Source of the DNA: Polytrichum commune
Taxonomy: Eukaryota > Streptophyta > Polytrichopsida > Polytrichales > Polytrichaceae
Assembly (NCBI GenBank): GCA_950295325.1
Contig: OX485806.1
Location: 20,708,001-20,772,000, forward strand
Length of the DNA stretch: 64,000 nucleotides
Direction of reading: 5' to 3'
Part shown: positions 11,975 to 23,878 of the stretch, one piece after another
Numbering within the stretch: the first letter of the stretch is position 1
Layout: each line of letters opens with the position of its first letter
Translations under genes and position numbers: made by a program
The notes under the pieces: model-generated
Databases searched by the model: none
Told to the model about the DNA's origin: nothing
Seen by the model: only the letters and a program-made list of their open reading frames with translations

Positions 11975-12375
11975 TAGGGGTGGCAATTTCCGTCCAAATT
12001 TCAGATGTGCCTAGTTGGGATGCTGAAACTATTTTTTTTATAAATTTTGAGCGCTCCGCAAAGCTGGTGCAAGAGCAACTATGAAAAAATCAAAATTTTC
12101 CAGCATGTTTATGATTTCCTACAATTTTTTAAAGGAAACCGTGTAGAGTGACCAACACTCGCACATAGGGTACATGGTATATCCACAGGGTGGATTTCTA
12201 AAACCGACCGCTGGCAGCATTAAACCGACCGTTGGCAGCCAATGAAACGCTGGCAGCGATGTGAACGGTAAAAACACCTTGATAGGTGCTTTTGTAAACC
12301 CATGTAAAAGCACCTAGATAGGTGCTGCCGACATAGGGGTCGACTTTAGGACCCGCACGGAAATTGCCATCCCTA
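11975..12375. mobile_element. hAT-like MITE, TAGGGGTGGCAA ends
   Basis: The left end TAGGGGTGGCAATTTCCGT (11975-11993) pairs with the reverse complement of the right end, TAGGGATGGCAATTTCCGT, 18 of 19. Such TAGGGGTGGCAA termini are common in plant hAT elements. I could not identify an 8-bp target duplication; flanking AAGG/CCTT extends the inverted repeat instead. Internal short inverted repeats around GATAGGTGCT lie at 12280-12325. There is no coding capacity. Confidence 0.65.
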
Positions 12376-13260
12376 CCTTATAGCATTGGTGGTCATCAGC
12401 ATGACACATATATAACATCGTGTAGTTCTTGCGGGATGGACCCTAACCCTGGCTAGGAGTGTGGTTGGTCACATGTTATTTTGGGTCATCCCTATCTATC
12501 ATAGTTTAAGTTAGGTTGAATCCGATATCTAACACGAGGTGATCTGAGTGAAACTACAACACTTGTGGCTCGCCACTTCTCTTTTTTGTGAAAATTATAT
12601 ACTAAAGGTTGGTTCCTCTTACATATATATATGTATGTATGTCCTCTTCTATGACTCCAAAACACGTCGATGGTTATGTCCCCTCGCCTCATAAGATTTA
12701 GTTGGTTGTTCTATGACATGTCACGTAACATTGTTGTTTAGTCCCTTCGGGACGGCTCCCTAACATAGGAACCTTTGTTAACATACGCAAGTATAACGGG
12801 TCTTCCTAGCTGTGTTTAAGGTTGAGTCTAATATGTTTTAGGAGGCTACTTCATTACCGTGGGTGTGGATTTTTCCATATAATTCACGCCATGTTTTATT
12901 GAAAGTCCCACTTTTGATAAGGAGTCATCACGAAACTCTCTAAACAATGTTTATAGACTTTGCAGCACCTCCATGTGCATGGACCCCATCATTGCAGCTT
13001 ATCGCAAATCAAATCATAGACTTGTCATTGAAATTGGATAATGGTCGACTATCTATATCTCTAGAGGTAGTAGATAATGTCATTTTTGTGCTTACGATGT
13101 AATTGAACATGAGGCACACTTTGTGTTGGAGTGTTCCCTACAAAACCCCATTAGAGATAAATTTTCATCACTATATGAGAATGTAGTATTAAGGAGCCTC
13201 AAGTTTTATCTTTCGATTGGACCATCAAGTTGACATGAAGACTACCACACTTCGGATCTA
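12376..13260. other. Gene-free stretch
   Basis: I see no conserved coding frame, RNA gene or clear repeat edge here. Confidence 0.5.
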
Positions 13261-13633
13261 CACTAAATATGATATTTAGTGTCGTGTGGTATTTAATGTC
13301 ACTGTGGTAACTTTTTGGATGACACTTCTTATGAATGACTTTACTAATTATTGTCATGGATGATGGATGAATTCATCCATCGGCCAAAACCCTACCTTCT
13401 CTTGTCTACAGCTTGTGATGAAATATTGTAATGGATGATTGAAAATTGGACGAAAATTCAATTGGTATGTGACAGTAATTGCAACATTGTAGACTTACAA
13501 TCCCCTACAATTTTTACAAGGAATGACAAATAATGTTGGGTTAAGATTTAGTGTTGGTGACACTATACTGCAGTTTACAATTAGTATCAAGCAAGACGAT
13601 TGAAATTGGTGACACTAAATGCCATATTCAGTG
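13261..13633 (+). mobile_element. TA-flanked MITE with CACTA ends, copy B
   Basis: The 373-bp element begins with the palindrome CACTAAATAT, one base, ATATTTAGTG, and ends in ATTCAGTG. TA lies on both sides (13259-13260, 13634-13635). The interior is collinear with 44741-45089 and with the reverse complement of 9679-10067. There is no coding frame. Only 33 bp separate it from the tandem Tourist-like element that follows. Confidence 0.8.
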
Positions 13634-13666
13634 TAGCTGGTTTGAAACCACCATGACGTACTCTTA

Positions 13667-14266
13667 GGCCCCGATCACACCAAAATTTCTGTCCGGTTCC
13701 AGTTGTGAAATTGATGGGGATTATGTTCAGAAATAGATGTTGGCCCACCACTTTTCACACTATTATAACCGAAGATGCCAGAAGTGGCCAACATGATCAG
13801 CCCCTCATGCCCCAATCACACCAAACTTTCCGCCCGGTTCCGTCTGTGAAATTGATGGGGATTGTGTTTAGAAATAGATGATGGCCCACCACTTTTCACA
13901 TTATTACAGCCGGAGATGCTGATAGATGGTGCCAGAAGTGACCGGTATGATCAGCCCCTCATGCCCCAATCACACCACATTATCCGTCCGATTTCAGTCA
14001 TGAAATTGTTGGGGATTGTGTTCAAAATTAGATGTTGGCCCACCAATTTTCACATTATTACAACTGGAGATGCTGACGGATAGTGCCAGAAGTGGCCGGT
14101 ACGATCAGCCCCTCATGCCCCAATCACACCACATCATCCGTCCGATTTCAGTCGTGAAATTGTTGGGGATTGTGTTCAGAAATAGATGTTGACCCACCAC
14201 TTTTCACATTATTACAGTCGGAGATCCTGATGGACGGTGTCTGAACTAGCCGGTGTGATCAGCCAC
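13667..14266. mobile_element. Tourist-like MITE as a four-unit tandem array
   Basis: The outer ends GGCCCCGATCACACC and, in reverse complement, GTGGCTGATCACACC form an inverted repeat. Flanking triplets are TTA (13664-13666) and TGA (14267-14269). Inside are four head-to-tail units (13667, 13808, 13962, 14116; 141, 154, 154 and 151 bp), each starting with a CCCC(A/G)ATCACACC end and finishing with a TGATCAGCC end. Each unit therefore looks like one whole MITE. Unit interiors share GAAATTGATGGGGATT and GGCCCACCA. There is no coding capacity. Confidence 0.75.
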
Positions 14267-14572
14267 TGAGTCCCATTAGCGTTTTAGCTTCCCGGACTTT
14301 AAAATCAATTTCATTTCATTGACTTTGAGATTCACCAACATACATTTTTCACATGTAAATCACTTGTGGATGAAACTGGAGAGGGCCAGCGAAAGTGTTT
14401 GTAATTAAGGTAGGTCAGATCCCAATCAAGCTAATTAGTATTTGTTCTACACCTGCACGTCCACAGCTTGTTTCCAACTACCTTCTCTTCTTCCAACACT
14501 TTTTATATTTCACATGTATGCACTCAGGCACGTGGCAAATTCATGAATAATTTTGGTTGTTGGATGCGATTG

Positions 14573-14890
14573 GGCATCGGCTCATTTGGTTAAGAGCTAT
14601 GAACTCATGCAGATGGTCATTTGAAGTTTCAAAATACGAGTATAAAAGTTATAAAAGGCTAGAGTGATCACAAAGGCCATCTCAATTGTGATGTTAACTA
14701 TTGAACTTAGAATGGTTGATAAGTTTTGAGCAACATAGTTTGAACTCATCATAATACGTTGTTGTTTATTATTATCGTTATTATTATTATTTTGGTTTGT
14801 TTGTTTTGTTTTGTTCTTTTGTGTTTGTTCTTGACTACAAGCCATGTCATAAAACACTCAATGTAGGCGTCCAAAATAAGAAGTTAGGCA
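14573..14890 (+). repeat. SINE-like repeat R2, copy 1
   Basis: The head has a tRNA-like A-box region (TTGGTTAAGAGC). The body follows the R2 order: CAAAAGTTATA-type block, GTGATCACA, CTATTGAAC, GAGCA..TAGT, ACAAGCC..GTCATA, TGTAGGCGTCC. Other copies lie at about 15250, 38030, 43984, 44440 and 59915. The head and the 300-bp size suggest a tRNA-derived SINE; copies are too diverged for me to fix the ends. Confidence 0.5.
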
Positions 14891-15249
14891 ATTTCTAAAT
14901 CGAGCCATTTTTTTCCATGCATACCTCCAACCCTTCCTTCTCACATTCTCTTTCTAAGCTCTTTTTAGAGTTTCCATATGTACACTATGATTATTAATAA
15001 ATTCTCTAGATCAAACTCCTCTAGTGAGTTGGCTAAAAGATGAACATGAGAGCTAATTTGTAAAACACTCAAGTTCTCTTAAAGCTTAGATTTACATGCT
15101 AAAAGGAAAATTGGCCATAAAGAAGTGGATTATAAGGTAAGAAGTGCTTTGTAGATCATGCTATGAAGTTTTAACAAATTTTTTGATGAGATGGGATTAT
15201 TAGATGAAGTTGCAAACTAACAGTCTTTAGCATCCTCCATGCATCCTGC

Positions 15250-15560
15250 TAATGGACGGGATTGTAAATTGTCTCATTCAGTTAGCAATTATGAAACATG
15301 AAACTAGTCGATTTAATGCCAAAATCAAAGTTGGGATGCAAAAGTTATAAGAGGTCAAAGTGACGATTCTTCTTTTCCTTTAAAAAATCACATAGGTCCT
15401 CCCAAGTAGGCTAACTACTAAACCTAGAACGATGTCCTTATTCTGAGCACATAATCTAATCTCATTGGAACACATGCATGTTCGTAGCTACAAGCCTTGC
15501 CATAAACCATTTAAATACAGGCGCATGCATAAGACTAGTGTGCAATTAAGACCCACATGC
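15250..15560 (+). repeat. SINE-like repeat R2, copy 2
   Basis: The opening ATTGTCTCA...GTTAGCAATT... is shared with the copies at 38030 and 43984. It is followed by GATGCAAAAGTTATAAGAGGTCAAAGTG-like sequence, AATCACATAGG, GAGCACATAAT and CTTGCCATAAACCA. Same order as copy 1; boundaries approximate. Confidence 0.55.
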
Positions 15561-15810
15561 TTAGGGCTAACATAATCAAGAAATTGAACACGTGCATATA
15601 TGTTCAATTAGCATGTGTTCACCCTCCCTTAGTTAAAGAGACTTTTAAAGCTCAAAAGCTTGAAAGATCAAAAAATTGAAGAAAGGGCCCCTTTCATGGC
15701 GGGGAGTTTTCTCTGACTCACACTTGTTTAATGAAGTCCACTTTGTAGTTGAGCTTTCAACTTGAGAGCTTGAACTTTATATTGAGCTTTTGACACGCTT
15801 TCAATGCTTA

Positions 15811-16199
15811 GAGCATCACCACCCATCCTACAAAATGCAGGGTGGATCATCCTCACAATAAGTTCAAGTCACTCGGTTTGCAAGCCGGGTGACCCACCCA
15901 TGACTTGTATATAAGGTGATAAAACAAGGAAGAAACAAAAGCAAGATGAATTTCATTGGCACCTTGGAAATCGGAGAGGAATATGGAGTTTGTCCTTTGT
16001 TGTTTAGGGGGCTTCTTTTTTTGTTTTGGGGGCGGAGCTCCGACTTGCAAAATGACCCCAATTTGCAAGCCAACCTCAACTTCCAAGCCAGCCCTACCAA
16101 CAAATCATCCATTTTGCAGGATGAGTGGGGCACTTTTGCAAGCCGCCTCTCACAATATAAGTTGAGGTCGTCCGTTTTTGAGGATGGGTGGTGATGCTC
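15811..16199. mobile_element. Tourist-like MITE, perfect 19-bp ends
   Basis: GAGCATCACCACCCATCCT at 15811-15829 is the exact reverse complement of 16181-16199. TTA lies directly on both sides (15808-15810, 16200-16202). GAGCATC-type ends with TTA duplications are typical of plant PIF/Harbinger-derived Tourist elements. The 389-bp interior is non-coding; the several overlapping open frames on both strands are chance frames. The perfect ends suggest a relatively recent insertion compared with the neighbours. Confidence 0.9.
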
Positions 16200-16202
16200 T
16201 TA

Positions 16203-18913
16203 AATGCCTTCTTGATGGATCCCATGTGGAAGGACTACAACAAGCTTTCAATCATCGTTGACCAATTCTTGGTCCAAATCCTAAGCTACTCATGGAGGTT
16301 CGCTTAGATGGGATTGTGAGAGCTCAAGTTCTCATTTATGTAGGGCCCAAGCCAATGGGATTCCATACATTCTTGGACTTGTCATTTAGTTCTTCTTTGT
16401 TTTAACACCATCCTCCTTTGATAGGCCACCTTGAGCATGCCCACTTCACCACTTGCTCAAACTCTTAAGAGCTTGAGGATTGGTCAAGCTCTCAACAATG
16501 TGAGATTTTGATGAAAGCTCATCAATTCCGAGTGTCAAACTCCCATAAATTGCAAGTTCGAGCTCTCAACTTGAGCTCTAGTGTACATGGGAGTGTACGG
16601 CCACAAATTTGAGACGAGGGTTTTGTAATAGTGGAAATACATAACTAAATAAAATCCTCATATTGATCAATGTGAACCATGTGAACCATAGTCTCATATT
16701 GGTTTATCTACCCATAAGAACCATGGGGAGGAAGTGACATTTGTGGGTGAACTTGAACCAATATGTAAATAATTACCCATAGCCAATGTGTTTAGGGTGT
16801 GTACATTCTTAGAGAGAATTCTTGCTTTACACTAGGGAGGGCAATCACAAGTTTGCAATAAAGCCATGTGCCCAAGAAAATTAAACAAACAAACAAACAA
16901 ACAAACAAGGGTCATATCACAGGGGGTGCAACTATTATTAGAATCGGGAAGCACGTGCGTGCATAACCCTGAAATTAATACCCCTAATAAACAAGATCTT
17001 TCCCCTCAAAAATACTATATGTCCAATATGTAGATGGGAAATTTCCTCAAACACATCCACGAGCGAGAAATATATAAATCACGTAGACCCCAATCATACA
17101 TATATGCTGGGAATATCATATGGGCAAAATACTCTTAACAAGACATATTTATTTATCATTGATGAAATCATTGGACACCCTTGCACTCATTGAATGTAAT
17201 TCATACAAATTTGTTCCTACATATGAATCATTGTAGCCAATGCAACGATGGTTTCCAACTTTACCATCAAATGATTTGTCAAATCGTAGGTCCACATTGA
17301 TGCATTCTTATTATGTTACCAACATAACTTTATTTCCATATTGGAAGGCCATTCTTGAAGGTTAATTAGTTGTCGATACTCAATCCATATGTTGCCAATT
17401 TTGCGGCGCATCTGTGTGTCCTTTTCAAATACCAAATTTTGGTAGTCAATGTTTTAGTTGACTTGTTTTTTTTAATATTTTTTCACTTCTTCAACTATTG
17501 CTTGAGAGACAAACGATACCACATAATCACATCTAAATTTCAACGAGTAATCATTATCCCTAGCTCTAGATAGTTGAACTTTAGGTTTGACATGTAGCAT
17601 ACCATACTTGATTCTAGAGAACCTAGCCTTGGACAATATGGGGTTACCATTCAACTCACATATTGGATCAAATATTTATTTGGACCTCTTGTAGATTATC
17701 CACTTCGTTAAAATTGACTATGGGCCTAGAGGTAGAAATACAACTAGGAAAATATGAATAATACGCCTAGTATATTTACAAAGCTAGAATACATAATATC
17801 CATGTCTTTTGTATATTTTGTAACCCCTAGGCATAAACAATACCCCTTTAGTGCACCCATGTGGGTTCATACTTTCAACAAGAGTGCACTCATGGAGGGT
17901 CATATGCATCCCTTGTTTTTTTGTTTGTTTTGTAATTTACCTTACTCCTTCAGAAGAAGAAAAATGGCATGGGAGAGGGGTACTACATCAATTACCCCAT
18001 TTAGTGAGGGTGGGCTAATGGTGAAGGTGATACCAAATTTCTTTACACTATATAATTAGTGCCACTAGAAGATCTAGGGTTTTGGGAGCCCAAAGTGTCA
18101 AAGTGTTGGAAACTCTCAATACAAGCTCTCTTCAATTTCTTAGTGTTAGGCGATGCCTTAGATTTGGGTGGTGCCAATGGAAACAAAGAAGAAGAAGAAG
18201 CCTATTTGAGCTCACCAAAATAGATTGTGCTCTCTACAAACACCTTAGAACATGCATTAATTATCTTGAAGTGTATGGTAAATAAGCATGTAATCACGAA
18301 TTTAGCATCACTCAATAAAAATTTGTAGCCCTCACTAATTTTGAGATTTGGCAAAATAGTACGTGCTTCAAGAATAGTACCACACACACACTAAATGGGA
18401 TAATCAATGTGATATTAATGGATTGAGTTTGAAAATCACGGAGACCCAACAAATGCCTATGAAGTAGACACGTACATGTTGATGTGTATGTAAGGTAGAG
18501 TGTGCTTAAACCAACACTTTGAGCTATTTCACATACATATGGGTATGTGGTTGATATAAAAAGCATTCATATAATATTTCGGCTTAAAACAAGTGCAAAG
18601 GAAAAAATCGCCTCACTTGAATATTTGATGAATATTCAAAGTCACCACTAGCTTCCTTAAATCAATCCCTAGGCCCTGTGTATGACGACCTTGCATATGA
18701 TGAGGAACCCCACCTTCATTGCCTAGAACCAACACACCATAGTTGGGGTCTAGACCCAAGCCAGATCAATGCCCAACTAGTAACGGAGTGCAAAACCACA
18801 TGGCCATCTCCATATTCTACCCAGATCGCTTGCAAAACCATCACGTTGCATCCTGGGAACCAACCTCTTTTGTGCTTTATGAACCTACCTCCTTGGCTAT
18901 GTGAATAGAATGG
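16203..18913. other. Gene-free stretch with an AAAC microsatellite
   Basis: An AAAC tetramer run lies at 16883-16908. Open frames of up to 101 codons have no recognisable domain. No RNA gene was seen. Confidence 0.5.
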
Positions 18914-19504
18914 CTAGAACCGTTCCCCCCGTGTTTAGAATGGCTAGAATAGGCATTGACAAGCCACCCTGAACCCACCTTGAAGCAACCCAAGATAAAG
19001 TGGAGTTGGTTACCTACCCTACTGTTACCTACCCTACATGGAGATAGTGAAGGCCACTATGAGGTGGCACTACTAATGACACCTAAAACCGTCACTCTGT
19101 GGCCCTGGACTAAATTACATTTGTGTTCGGCTAGGTCCCACCCCTCCCACGCCGCCTTCATTGCGCGGTCTTCCTACCTGCACCTACGTGGGAACTCTTC
19201 CTCGTTGGGAACCAATGCAACCAATACCCGGTCAAAATTACAAATACTCAAGTTGACATCACTTTCATTATTCCCAAGTTGATTGATGGAGTTCCTTCAC
19301 ATGCCAAAGGGGCTTGATGACTTAAGTGACCAGGTATTGTCACATCGGTTCCCAACATGGAAGAGTTCCCACACAGGTGCGGACAGGAAGACCGGACAAT
19401 GAAGGAGGCGTGGGAGGGGCGGGGCCCAACTGAACACAAATGTGATTTAGCCCGGGGCCACTCCATGAGCCCGGTCACTCCTACACCACAGAGAACGGTT
19501 CAAG
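18914..19504. mobile_element. Fold-back element with about 125-bp arms
   Basis: The segment 19099-19214 is inverted at about 19335-19465: TGGCCC..GG.CTAAAT.ACATTTGTGTT, then CCCCTCCCACGCC, CTTCATTG, CGGTCTTCCT and GGGAACTCTTCC all recur in reverse complement. Outer pairs GAACCGTTC (about 18918) and GAACGGTTC (about 19494) may be the true ends. The predicted open frames on the two strands are the two arms read as protein. Superfamily unknown. Confidence 0.6.
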
Positions 19505-19589
19505 GTAATTAAGTGTTGGCAGTTGGGAGACGTTTATAAGTGTTGGTTTTAGGTGGGTGTTGGTTTTGGCACCCTCTCTCTCTACCTTA

Positions 19590-20109
19590 TGGGCCCTCCC
19601 CACCTGACTTTATCTAAAACCTGGTCTTATAGCTAAAACCGGCCGTTATAGGCGGGACCCGGGTATTAGTGTCAGACATCAGGTTTAGCAAAGGTGGCAG
19701 GTTTGGCCCTAATACCCGGGGCTCTCTTAATGTGGCTACTTAACTACATTCTTAACTTTGCCGGAATTCTTAGGGGAGATTCCCGTTTCAACCGGCGCAT
19801 GGCTAACGGTATGCTGAACCATTCAGTCTTAACAGTAAAGACATGCGGGAAGGCTAGATAACTAAAACCTTGCAGTGGCCAATCCGATGCCGCTGCAGCT
19901 GGGTATTAGCGGCCCTAGAACCCCTCCGCATTGTTAGCGGAGGGGGCAAGCTTTGGTACAAAGACAGGAGGCATGGCATATTTAGGAGTGCCAGGTTGGC
20001 TTGCCACCTTGGCCTGGCAGCTAATACCGGCTTAGGTGGGGAAGGTTGGTATTAAGCTTGGGGTCTTAGCTTAAAACCCACTTGCCTAAAGTCAGGCGGG
20101 GAGGGCCCT
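19590..20109. mobile_element. Tourist-like MITE with GGGCCCTCCCC ends
   Basis: The left end carries GGGCCCTCCCCACCTGACTT. The reverse complement of the right end has GGGCCCTCCCCGCCTGACTT. TTA flanks both sides (19587-19589, 20110-20112). It is 520 bp, clearly more GC-rich than its surroundings, with internal repeats around TAAAACC and CTAATACC. No coding frame. The duplication and ends fit PIF/Harbinger-derived elements. Confidence 0.75.
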
Positions 20110-20112
20110 TTA

Positions 20113-21099
20113 GATGTGTTGCTAACCAAGTTAGAGATGAACAATTTTCATGGTAGGGCAGTGACTGTCCACTTTGTGGACATGATAGATTAATTTTGAT
20201 GGGGATTTTGAAAGATACTTGTAGTATTATAAAGAGTCGAACCCGGAGTTAACCCATGAATCTCAGGAAGGGGATCAGCTCCATAGTATCATACCCATAA
20301 TCCAGGAGAAAGTTTCTTTGTGGATACTAATGACAAGCCTCGGGGTGCTTTCCAATTTGTGCCCAAAAAGAGAAAGAGAAAAGACAAGCCTCGAGGTGCT
20401 CCTGGTATCTAGAATCCCCAAAATTGGTGCACTCAAACTTGCAGCTCTTTGTCTTGTGAAGGTTCGCGGTATCCTTTTGGGAAAGCTCTCACATAACATT
20501 ATTCAGCCGAGTGATCATGTTGGGTGGGGCCGGGAATATGTCATGTAAGGTGCTAGAATTATACCTCATGGGTGTTTTGTTTAAGTAGATTCAGTCTGAT
20601 ATGCTTGGGTGAAGCATTGTCACTAAATATTATTAGGATGGAACGTCTTATAACAACTGAATAATGATATGCACCAGGGAACAGGGAGAAACTCAAGCCA
20701 ACTCGGGGGGTCGCCTCACTCGGCTGGGCCACCGTTGCAAGCTGCTACTAATTCAAGTTTGCAATGGTGGCTAGCATGGATTTCAAGCTAATTACTCAAC
20801 TAACGATTTGAAGCTAAATAGTGAAAGCAAGGCACTTCAAAATAATTATGAACTTTGTATCTTAAACACGCATGTACCATCCAATTTCATTGGCTCCTTG
20901 GATCTCTTGATGTGCAATGTTTTACTAAATAAATCACATATGTTGCCATTTGCGCCGATTGGTAGGCTTGGCCCATCTACCGATTGTGGCTAGTAGCCGC
21001 GGTTTGTGCTAGTTTAGACGTTTCAATGATTCATAATATCTAACCTAAGGTAGATGGGCTTTACATGGCTACTTTTTCTTTTTAAGTAGCCTACTTGTT
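20113..21099. other. Gene-free stretch
   Basis: No conserved frame or repeat edge was seen. Confidence 0.45.
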
Positions 21100-21362
21100 T
21101 CCGGATACGAAATGCGCCATCGGTACGAGATGGTTAGCAAATCCAAATCGAGGCCGTAGACATCCCCATTACCACTTCTCTCATAAATTCTCGAACTCTT
21201 ATGAATATCTTATTCAGTATCAAAGTGAAGATTCACTATTGAATGCATAATGGTTCTCATATCTTCAGCACATAGTTCCATTTCTTTTAAACACGTGATG
21301 TCTTTTTGGTGTCTGTTCTTGGAACCACACCCAACCACATAGCACTCAAATATAGGTGTCCC
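21100..21362 (+). repeat. Dispersed repeat R1, copy 2
   Basis: Landmarks match the copy at 6905: TATGAATATCTTATTCAGTATCAAAGTGAAGA-like block, TTTAAACACGTGATGTCTTTTTGGTGT-like block and the tail CACTCAAATATAGGTGTCC. It lies about 310 bp before another copy in the same orientation. Confidence 0.6.
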
Positions 21363-21674
21363 GTGAAGACAGGTAATCATATTACACACGTCTACCTTAT
21401 GTAGATTTCTTTTTGGGATATGGTTCGGAAAGTTGCCTAAAATTCTGATGCTAAGTTTATAATATTTTCAAAGCCGTGAACTAGCTCATTTGTACCCATT
21501 CTCCGATCCCTCCATTCACGGAACCAATGTGGACCCACCTTGAAGGCCAAGCCGAATTGACTTTGAGTAGCTTAGTGAGCCGTGAGATTATTAGTGCGGT
21601 CGATTTGAATGACTTCAAGATCCTTTACCAATGCTAGTGAGCCTAAAACATCAACTTTTGGCCTCTTCATCCAC

Positions 21675-21992
21675 AACTTCTTATAGAATGTTAAGCACAC
21701 AATTATAATGACATGGAGAGCAAATCCGAAATGAGGCCATTATAGTCATTTTCCTCAAATTTTTGCAGTTCATATGAATATCTTATTCATTACAAAAGCG
21801 AACACTCTCTTTCTTCCTTCCTTCCTTTCTTCCTAAAGGTATGTCATCCCACTTAGATTGACCATTGGACCTGGAATAATTAACTAGGTAGGTCATTAAC
21901 AAATTTTAACTCGCAGTCCAATTTCACTTAAACACATGTTGTTTTAATGTCTGCTCTTACATCCACATCTAGCCATGCTTCACTCAAACATA
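21675..21992 (+). repeat. Dispersed repeat R1, copy 3
   Basis: Begins AGAATGTTAAGCACACAATTA, then CATATGAATATCTTATTCATTA, a CTTC-rich stretch at 21813-21835, TTAAACACATG and the tail CACTCAAACATAGGTGTTTG. Together with the copy at 21100 it forms a loose direct repeat. Confidence 0.6.
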
Positions 21993-22639
21993 GGTGTTTG
22001 ATTAAGATGAGCAATTGAGGTAGGGTCACTTAGCTTGAAGCAACTCAAAGAACCATATCAAGAGTCAAGACCAAGGAGTGAGACATTGTGGACACGATAC
22101 GAGGAGCAATTTTGTTGACATTAAGCTGTACGCTTTTACATAAGGTCAAAGTCATGTGCCTTGAGAGGGTCGTGCATGAATTGTAAGCGCCCAATTCCAT
22201 CAGTGACCCAATTTTGACACTTAATAATTGGGTTTAAAGTGGAAAACTATGTGCTTCAAAAATAATATTGATGCCATTAATACTATCCTAATAATAAAAA
22301 CCACAACTCATTGGTCGAGAATGACCCAATTTGTTTTAAAAAAAAATGGGGCGTGGGAGTGGTGGATTACATAATGTCAAAAATTTATGAACTCAATTGC
22401 ACTAGCGTCCACATGGTTTAAAGCTATGCTAAGTTCATGGTGAAGTTCTTCGAGCATGTTAACTCTTAAAGGTCCAAGAGGCCCATATTGGGCCTCAATG
22501 TGTCACACTGAGGGGTTTAACCCTTGGTTGCCAAATTCCATGTGTTTCATTTGGATCCTTGGGCATTAAAACAAGTTTAGAGGTGGCTTTCAACACTTCA
22601 CAAATATCAAAAGTTAGAGTTTGTGTCTTTCTTTTTGGT

Positions 22640-22870
22640 CCGAGATGACCCTAAACTACCGGATGACAGTGGAGAGGTACCCAAATCTGAAGGGTTGGCG
22701 GTTCGATTCCTGGTTGTGAAATCTTCTCTCTACTTCATGGGAAAACCAAGAGCCCAACCATTAGAAGGTAGGCAGTAAACCCCACCTTGCACCAAGGGGA
22801 TCCTTGAGCAGGGTAGGTCCAATGGGCTCGACTTCACGTCAGATTGCTTGATGTTGTATATTATTATGTC
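22640..22870 (+). repeat. Possible tRNA-derived SINE with B-box
   Basis: GGTTCGATTCC at about 22688-22698 is a near-consensus RNA polymerase III B-box. The following TGAAATCTTCTCTCTAC and GAAGGTAGGCAGTAAACCCCACCTT blocks recur as a fragment near 11705-11790, which argues for a dispersed element and not a tRNA gene. No cloverleaf can be built around the B-box. The A-box is not convincing. Confidence 0.45.
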
Positions 22871-23115
22871 TTTCCTTTAAAATTTGAAATGATCAAATAA
22901 ACATTAAACATTAATTGGTTATGCCCCTTAAAGTTGTTGTGCTTGTCGTGTTCATAATTTCAAAACACTATGAAATCCATCCACATGATGGGCCTTGACA
23001 TCGTCTAAAAATTAGGAATAAACTTTATTTTATCTATCATTTCTACATTTAAATTGTTTTTAAATGTCAATAAAACCAAACATGTTTGGAAAATCTTGCC
23101 CAAGGAGCCCCCAAT

Positions 23116-23646
23116 GGGTGGACTCTTCATACCACATACAAACTAAAGTGAGTGTAGGAAGGGGTATTATTTGAGGAATTAGCATACATAGTACAGTTTA
23201 ACGGAGAGGTATTATTTTTTTCTCCAGCATGTACATTTGAAAAGACTATTAATAATTTCATAATGAAGGTAGATGTACAAAAGGGGCCCCTAAGGTTTAA
23301 TGGGAATTGACAATAGGTGTTCTAGTTTCATCTAATTTACCTTAGTTCATCCAAATGATGTGACAAATCCTATGGATGAAAAACGTTCAATGACTTTCTT
23401 GTTGCAAAGTGAAAGTGGATATTATATGTAGTAAGGGCCTGTTTATTCATGATTCATACTTTGTGTATGTAGTGTAGGCATTTATCACATTAAAATGCAA
23501 AGCTTAGTATACACACATGAGTCCATTCTCTAGCCTATTCTTAGTATGTATACATTTGTTTTTCTTTATAAATGTTTTGTATATAAGGGGTTTCATTTCA
23601 TAATCACCCACGCGCATCATTTTAGTTTCCAATGAAGAGTCCACCC
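23116..23646. mobile_element. MITE, copy 2 of the 3838-4387 family
   Basis: A perfect 15-bp terminal inverted repeat GGGTGGACTCTTCAT occurs at 23116-23130 and, inverted, 23632-23646. The 531-bp interior is collinear with 3838-4387. No coding frame. Target duplication not recognised. Confidence 0.7.
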
Positions 23647-23878
23647 TCCTAGGATGGAACCATTTTAGAAAATAAAGTTCTTGAAGCATATCATCATATT
23701 TTAACATGTCTCAATATAATATAAATTTATTGGACTCCTCTATCTAAGGCCTACAACAAAATGTCAAATTGCATGTTATAGACCAAAAGTAGTGCTTTTA
23801 ACATGGATGGATGAAAGGTATGCTTGTATGCAACTATTTTCTAATAATGCTTTGGTGCTACTCTGCAACCAATTTTTG

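Noticed and set aside
15853-16194. Four overlapping open frames on both strands
   Set aside because: They lie wholly within the Tourist-like element 15811-16199 and have no protein features.
18956-19478. Pair of similar open frames on opposite strands
   Set aside because: They are the two inverted arms of the fold-back element, not a gene family.
22680-22700. tRNA gene suggested by GGTTCGATTCC
   Set aside because: No cloverleaf, and the downstream blocks recur near 11705; better explained as a SINE-like repeat.
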